DNA of 64,000 nt. Source: Selaginella tamariscina. Taxonomy: Eukaryota; Streptophyta; Lycopodiopsida; Selaginellales; Selaginellaceae. The notes under the pieces are model-generated. The model was not told where the DNA came from, ran no database searches, and saw nothing but the letters and a program-made list of their open reading frames with translations. Below are positions 58,795-64,000 of the stretch, piece after piece. The DNA is taken from NCBI GenBank assembly GCA_003024785.1, contig PUQB01000070.1:230001-294000 (forward strand). Direction: 5' to 3'. Made by a program: the position numbers and the translations under genes. Every line of letters starts with the position of its first letter. Position 1 is the stretch's first letter.

Positions 58795-59100
58795 GTTAAA
58801 GAGAGTATTAATAGATGGAGGTTCAAGTGTGAATTTATTGAAGAAGGTGAATGTAAAAGGATGGTTTTAGGACCAATCCAACCTGCTCCATTTAACTTTA
58901 AATGGCTGATCAACAAAGTGTAAGGTCACTAGACATAATGAGAGGAGTCACTATCACAGTAAAAGGATTCAAATATAGGATATCCTTGCTTATCCTACAA
59001 AAAGAAGAAAAAATACTGTTTATACTATGTTTTTAGCCAAACTATGGATTAAGTCTAGTAAGGTTATTCAGAATGGAAGAACAGGAAAGATGATGGTAGA
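58795..59100 (+). pseudogene. Protease remnant of the non-autonomous element
   Basis: Reads KRVLIDGGSSVNLLKKVN near 58799-58850, the aspartic protease active site in the D-G-G-S-S form usual for plant gypsy elements, followed by SLDIMRGVTITVKGF. Frames change around it. No RT follows before the 3' LTR; 59364-59648 is an open, Lys/Gln-rich frame without a known domain. Confidence 0.55.
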
Positions 59101-59668
59101 AGAAGAGAAAGGAAACCAATGATCTACAATCATACTAAAAGGTATGTTAAAAGGAAATCCACCTCTTGTTTAAAAGAATATGACTGGTTAATGGTTAGAT
59201 GACCAAAAGAGTAGAAATCCTGAAAGCAATATCCTAACTTGAAGGTTTTAACAAATATTGACCTTCACGTAGTGCTGAAAGGAAAGGAAACTGTTCAGCA
59301 AAGGAAAACGACATACCTGTATTACAGAAAAGTTTTTATAAGGCAATCCCTTATAAGATTGATTTGCAGGAACAACCTTCAGAGTATACATATGTTATAC
59401 CACAATCCTTAAAGCAAGTGAATATAAACAGAAAAGAAGCCAAAGGAACAGGAAGGAAAAACTATTCAGGAACAGAAGAGAAACCAAATCCTGATCCTAA
59501 GGAACAAGATGCAGGAAAGCAAGTGCTACAACTTAAGGTATCAACTTCCAACCAAGAACTTAGGAAAGTGAAAAACAACTTTTGGAAGTATAAAGGAGAG
59601 AATCAACAGTACTATGAAGATAAACATCCAAAGGAAGGAGTAGGATAGTTGCCGTGAGGACACAATCA

Positions 59669-59684
59669 AAAATAAGGAGGGGGC
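59669..59684 (+). promoter_or_regulatory. Polypurine tract of the gag-only element
   Basis: AAAATAAGGAGGGGGC directly before the 3' LTR. Confidence 0.6.
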
Positions 59685-59686
59685 AG

Positions 59687-60340
59687 TGTTAAAGGTAAAA
59701 TATTAGGAGCATAGGACATCCTATTGTAAAAGAATAAGGGTAGGAAGGTCTGCAGTAAGCATGGAAGGAAAGGTTGAAAATCCTTACCGAGAGGAAAAGG
59801 TGCGTAAGGTAAAGGAAAGAAAGGCTGTGAAGTACCGAGAGGAAAAAGGTGAGTAAGGAAAAGGAAGGAAAGGCTGTGAAGAAGGAAAATCCTTACCGAG
59901 AGGAAAAGGAAAAGGTGAAGAAAAAGGAAAAGGTAAAGGATGACGTGGCGAGAGGAAAGAGTAGTTAAGGGAAGTTAGGGCAAGGAAGGAAGGGTCTCCA
60001 TTTTGAAGTTTTAGCAGGAGATAAAGGTTCTCTACACTTTGTCTTTTGTATTCATGTTAGTAATGAAAGGTGCATATTAGAGAATCATGTGTGTGTGTAT
60101 GTTTGCTCTCAATGAATGGATCTAACAAGGCAATAGACAAAATCCGTTCTTGCCCTTGACTTTGGAGACCAGTCATAGTGGCACTGGGAGAAGTCTGATA
60201 TATATATACAGATATATTGAGAGTTGAGAAAGGAAAGGGTATAGCCTTTCCTGTACGTTGTATGAAAGGTTTCCTGTCTGCGTGAAGGAAACAGGTTAAA
60301 TAGGAAAAGGTGAGGCAGAGAGCCCTTTTCCTGTTTAACA
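59687..60340 (+). repeat. 3' LTR of the gag-only element
   Basis: 654 bp, ending TTTAACA, followed by GCATA. Confidence 0.85.
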
Positions 60341-60345
60341 GCATA

Positions 60346-60399
60346 TCCTGTAACCCGTATCCTATATTCGGAATCCTGCATCTTGTATCGGTCGTGACA
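60346..60399 (-). repeat. Copy C 3' LTR, segment 4 of 4
   Basis: Continues TCCTGTAACCCGTATCC after the duplicated GCATA and ends TCGTGACA at 60399, next to the purine tract (rc of 60400-60416). The four segments add up to about 780 bp, one LTR. Confidence 0.7.
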
Positions 60400-63300
60400 A
60401 CACCTCCTCCCTAAGAACAAGTTCCACGAGTCTTGAGACCTAGTTTAGCAGGATAATGCCGATTGAAAGCAATAAATTTGGAAGAAGCATGGAGTAAGTT
60501 GGATGCAGGTTCCCAAGTGTGATCGGTAGGCAAATAACTTTTCCAATCCACTAAGTATTGAAGTTGGCGGCGATGAAGACGAGAATCAAGAATGGCTGCA
60601 ACTTTGTACTCAGGTTCACCATCAATGACCACAGGAGGGGGAGGAGAAGAAGCACGACCAGGAAGAGAGAAGGATGATATGGCGTCAACAAAGAGGTGTG
60701 AAACACAGGATGAAGTTTCACCGTAGATGGTAACTCTAGTCGAAAAGCTACAAGATTGACCTCAGCCGCAATCCTGTAAGGGCCCAATCGTTGAAAATCC
60801 AACTTAGAAGAAGGCTTATTGGTGTGAATATGCCGACGAAGAAGCCACATGAGATCACCAATCTTATATGCAAATGCCGAATGACGATGAGTATCAACAT
60901 GATGCTTGTACCGTTTCTGTGCCTGCTGAAGATGAACTTGGAAATCATCCTGTACCTGACGAAGATGCTGGAGACGATCCTGTACTGCAGGAGTGGAAGA
61001 AAGAGAAGTAGGAGGAGCAAAGTCAAAACGTGGATGGTAGCATGTAAGAGCGAAGAAGGGTGTCTGGCCTGTAGATGCGTGAACGGAGTTGTTGTAGGCA
61101 AACTCCGCCATAGGAAGAAGGTTCAACCAATTATCCTGTTGGTAACTGATGAAGCAACAAAGATACTGTTTCAAGGTCTGAATTGTGCATTCTAACTGCC
61201 CATCAGTTTGCAGATGATATTTTGAAGAAAGATCTGCTTTAACATGTAAACTCTGGAGAAACTCTCCAAAACTTGGACATGAATTGTGGACCTCAATTAG
61301 AAACAATGCTCTCAGGAAGACTATGGTGTCGGAACACTTCGTGGATCACCAACTCAGCAGTTGTCTGGCATGTAACAGTCTTGTGACATGGTAGGAAATG
61401 AGCCTGTTTGGTGAAACAGTCAACCATCACAAGAACTGCATCAAATCCATAAGAAGGAAGATCTGTGAGGAAATCCATAGAAATGGATCTTCAAGGAGCA
61501 GAAGGAACACAAAGAGGACGAAGAAGACCAGAGGGCGCGTGACGAGGCATCTTCGACTTATTGCAGGTGTCACAACTTCGTATAAACTTGTCCACAAAAC
61601 CTTGCAACCCAGGCCACCAATAGTTGTGAGTCACCAACTCAACTGTCTTGGCCACACCAAAATGTCTTGTAAACGGGGTATCATGACAATCCTGTACCAC
61701 ACGAGTCCTGCAAACATCAACAAAAACGTACAGAAGACCTTCATGGTACAGGAGTCTGTCCTGTATGGTAAACAACTTGTAGTGTGTACGGGAACTGGAG
61801 GAAGAGGAACTTGCGATGTTGAGACTAATGTGTGAAAACACATTCTTTACCAAGTCGTTTGTAGCCAATTGCAAATGAATGTCCTGTAGAAGTGTTGAAT
61901 CTGCTGGAGCCTGATGAACCTGTAGTGCTGCAAGTTGAAGTCGATCAGGACCCAACAACACTTGTTTTTAACAGTCATATGCAAGATCGCCCGGGGTCGG
62001 TGCAAGGTAAGAGCGCCTAAACAACTCATCCGCTTTGCCATTCCAAAAACCAGGCCTGTAGACGATGACGAAATTAAAATGTGATAAGAATTCCACCCAC
62101 ATAGCCTATCGCCGACTGAGAACTCGAGCCGTTTGAAAAAAACTCCAGGTTTTTGTGATCCGTAAGAACTTGTACAAGATGCGCAGCACCTTCCAGGAAG
62201 TGCCGCCACTCCTCTAACGAATCCATAATGGCCTTGAGTTCCTTGTCATGAATTTCGTAATTGATCTCTGTCGAAAGGAACTTATGAGAGTAAAAGGCTA
62301 CAGGATGGAGTAACTTGTCTTCTCCAACTTGTGATAGGATAAAACCTACTGCAAAATCTGAGGCATCTGCTTCAACGAAGAAGGGACAAGAAGGATCAAG
62401 ATGTGCTAAAATCGGAGCTTTTGTGAAGGGTCCTTGAGTGTTGTGAATGCATGTTCCGCCTTGTCGGACCAAGAAAAAACTCCTGTGTATTTGGTGAGTT
62501 CCGTGAGTGGAAGTACACGCTTGGAGAAGTCCTATATGAATCGCTTGTAGAAGTTTGCAAAGCCAAGGAAACATTGTATGTCTTGTACAGACTTGGGCTT
62601 CTCCCACCCACGATAGTCTTCACCTTGTGCATGTCCATGGAAACGCCAATAGGAGAGACGAAGCAGCCCAAGAACTCCACAGTATATCTGTTGAAAAAAC
62701 ACTTCTCCAACTTTGCATACAGGCCATGCTTACGAAGCCTCTGTAGAACTAGTCGTACATGCTTGTCATGTGCCACCTGGTCCTTGGAGAAAATCAAAAT
62801 GTGATCGAGGTAGATTACCACAAACTGGTCCAAGAAGTCACGAAAAATGTTGTTCACCATGTGTTAGAACATTGCTAGGGCATTGGTAAGTCCGAAAGGC
62901 ATCACCATATACTCGAAATGTCCATACATTGTACGAAAGGCAGTCTTCCACTCATCACCTAGACGAATCTATATAAGATTGTAAGCCCCTCGCAAGTCGA
63001 TCTTCGTGAACACCTTTGCTCCTCGCAGCCGATCGAGAAGTTTCGGGATTAATGGCAACGAGTACCGGTTCCGAATGGTGACTTGATTAAAACCCTTGTA
63101 GTCCACAACCAAATGCAAATTCCCATCTTTTTTCTTGACAAAGAAGATAAGTGCTCCTGCAGGGGACTTTGAGTGATGAATGAAGTTGAATGCCAAGTTG
63201 TCCTCGATGTACTGACGAAGAACCTTTAATTTTGTAAGTGACAGTGCGTAAATCGGTTCGAATGGTGGAGTCTTTCCTTTCACAAGATCAATAAGATTAT

Positions 63301-64000
63301 GAACAGGAAGAACTGCAGCCTTGTGCTTCTCAAAAACGTCCTGAAAGGAGTGATACTTGGATGACATGGAAGAAGAAGGAGAAAGAGAAGGAGTAGGAGG
63401 AAGGAGATTGAAAAACAGGAGAGTCAAATACAGGAAAGATAGAAGAGGACGTAGGAGTTACTTGGAAAGCAAAAAGATAAAAATGAGCAGGATCAGTGGC
63501 AAGTTCATGCATAATAGTGGTAAGAACTCAAAGAGGAGAAGGAGGGAGCTGTGACTGAAAAAGAGGAAGGATCTTAGGGGGTGGAATAGAAGCAGAGTAA
63601 TGAAAAGAGGCAGGATTGGGGAAAACCTGTTGCGGATGTTGACAAGTGTACAGGAGTGGAAGAATCCTGTACATAAGTCCGTGGATGTATAGGAGTGAAG
63701 AGAGCCTGCGAGTGTGCTGACAAACCAACAAGAGGTGGATCCTGTTGAGGAGGAACCTTCGACACTGATACAGGATTGGAAGAACCATGTACAGGAATCC
63801 GTGAACTTACAAGAGTGGAGAAAGCCTGCGGATGTGCTGAGGAACTGACATGAGATAAATCCTGTCAAGGAGGAGTCTTCAACATTGATATAGGATTGGA
63901 AGAATCCTATACAAAAATCCGCAAACTTATAGGAGTAGAGAGAGCTTGCGGATGTGCTGAAGAATTAACATAAGGTGAATCCTATCGAGGAAGAATCTTC
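60400..64000 (-). mobile_element. pol: Chromovirus copy C (old, truncated by window edge)
   Basis: Same family as A and B but with many stops and shifts. Chromodomain near 60632-60450 (LQYLVDWKSYLPTDHTWEPA); integrase core 61478-61150 with the DLPSYGFDAVL junction in frame; HHCC region near 61700 (CDTCNKSK); RNase H near 62450 (EADASDFAVGFIL); RT pieces 62860-62400 with YLDH in place of YLDD; RT start 63427-62969 (VDYKGFNQVTI); Ser/Pro linker 63.4-64 kb. Gag and the 5' LTR lie beyond the right edge. It is the oldest member here, since its 3' LTR hosts the other three elements. Confidence 0.85.

Larger units (their letters stand above)
55841..60340 (+). mobile_element. Non-autonomous LTR retrotransposon with gag and protease only
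   Basis: 4500 bp. LTRs at 55841-56489 and 59687-60340, about 97% alike by eye, starting TGTTAAAGG and ending TTTAACA. GCATA at 55836-55840 and 60341-60345 is the 5-bp target duplication. The interior encodes a gag with two zinc knuckles and a protease-like DGGSS site but no RT, RNase H or integrase, which places it with gag-only (TR-GAG type) elements that depend on enzymes from others. Unrelated to the chromovirus family. Confidence 0.85.

Overview
This is a nuclear genome window from a eukaryote of the green-plant (streptophyte) lineage. The recognisable exons match plant-type proteins: BIG-type Sec7 ARF-GEF, plant LMBRD2-like membrane protein, MOS14/transportin-SR importin and HOL-type methyltransferase. 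They are split by GT-AG introns inside AT-rich DNA full of GT, GA and TA microsatellites. The chromodomain Ty3/gypsy elements would fit a non-seed plant or streptophyte alga, but the species cannot be named from sequence alone.

Left part (1-38.7 kb) is a graveyard of duplicated and broken genes. Two tandem copies of an LMBRD2-like gene (916-3918 and 7240-9991, +) flank a 1.9-kb imperfect palindrome (4.2-6.1 kb) built from two copies of an Ala/Gly-repeat gene, whose better copy lies at 21.6-22.5 kb (-). A lone HOL methyltransferase exon lies at 6715-6801 (-). A BIG ARF-GEF gene is scattered in four or more pieces: HUS and Sec7 exons 22.9-25.9 kb (+), post-Sec7 exons 29.9-30.4 kb (+), middle exons 21.13-20.27 kb (-), C-terminal exons 12.96-13.93 kb (+), and a stray exon at 35.1 kb (-). 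An F-box gene, a MOS14-like importin and two unrecognised genes are each present twice in blocks that are partly direct and partly inverted (10.4-20.2 kb versus 30.8-38.6 kb). One F-box copy carries a 757-bp hAT-like insertion with an 8-bp target duplication. Long AT-rich stretches (17-20 kb, 26-29.8 kb, 33.3-35 kb) hold no gene I can support.

Right part (38.7-64 kb) is nested retrotransposons. A decayed gypsy lies at 38.76-42.38 kb (-). Next to it is the 3' LTR of an old chromovirus (copy C, -, coding part 60.4-64 kb and beyond). This LTR has been split by three insertions, each with a matching 5-bp target duplication: chromovirus copy A (42447-48823, -, TSD CAGGA), chromovirus copy B (49347-55694, +, TSD GGTGG) and a non-autonomous gag-protease element (55841-60340, +, TSD GCATA). 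A and B are close relatives lying head to head.

The most interesting signal is in the chromovirus family. The primer binding site just after the 5' LTR is the exact 13-base reverse complement of a segment of its own LTR, 30 bases after a TATA box. This is the layout expected for Tf1/sushi-type self-primed reverse transcription rather than tRNA priming. The same LTR carries three RY (CATGCATG) boxes exactly 20 bp apart just upstream of the TATA box, absent from the older copy C.
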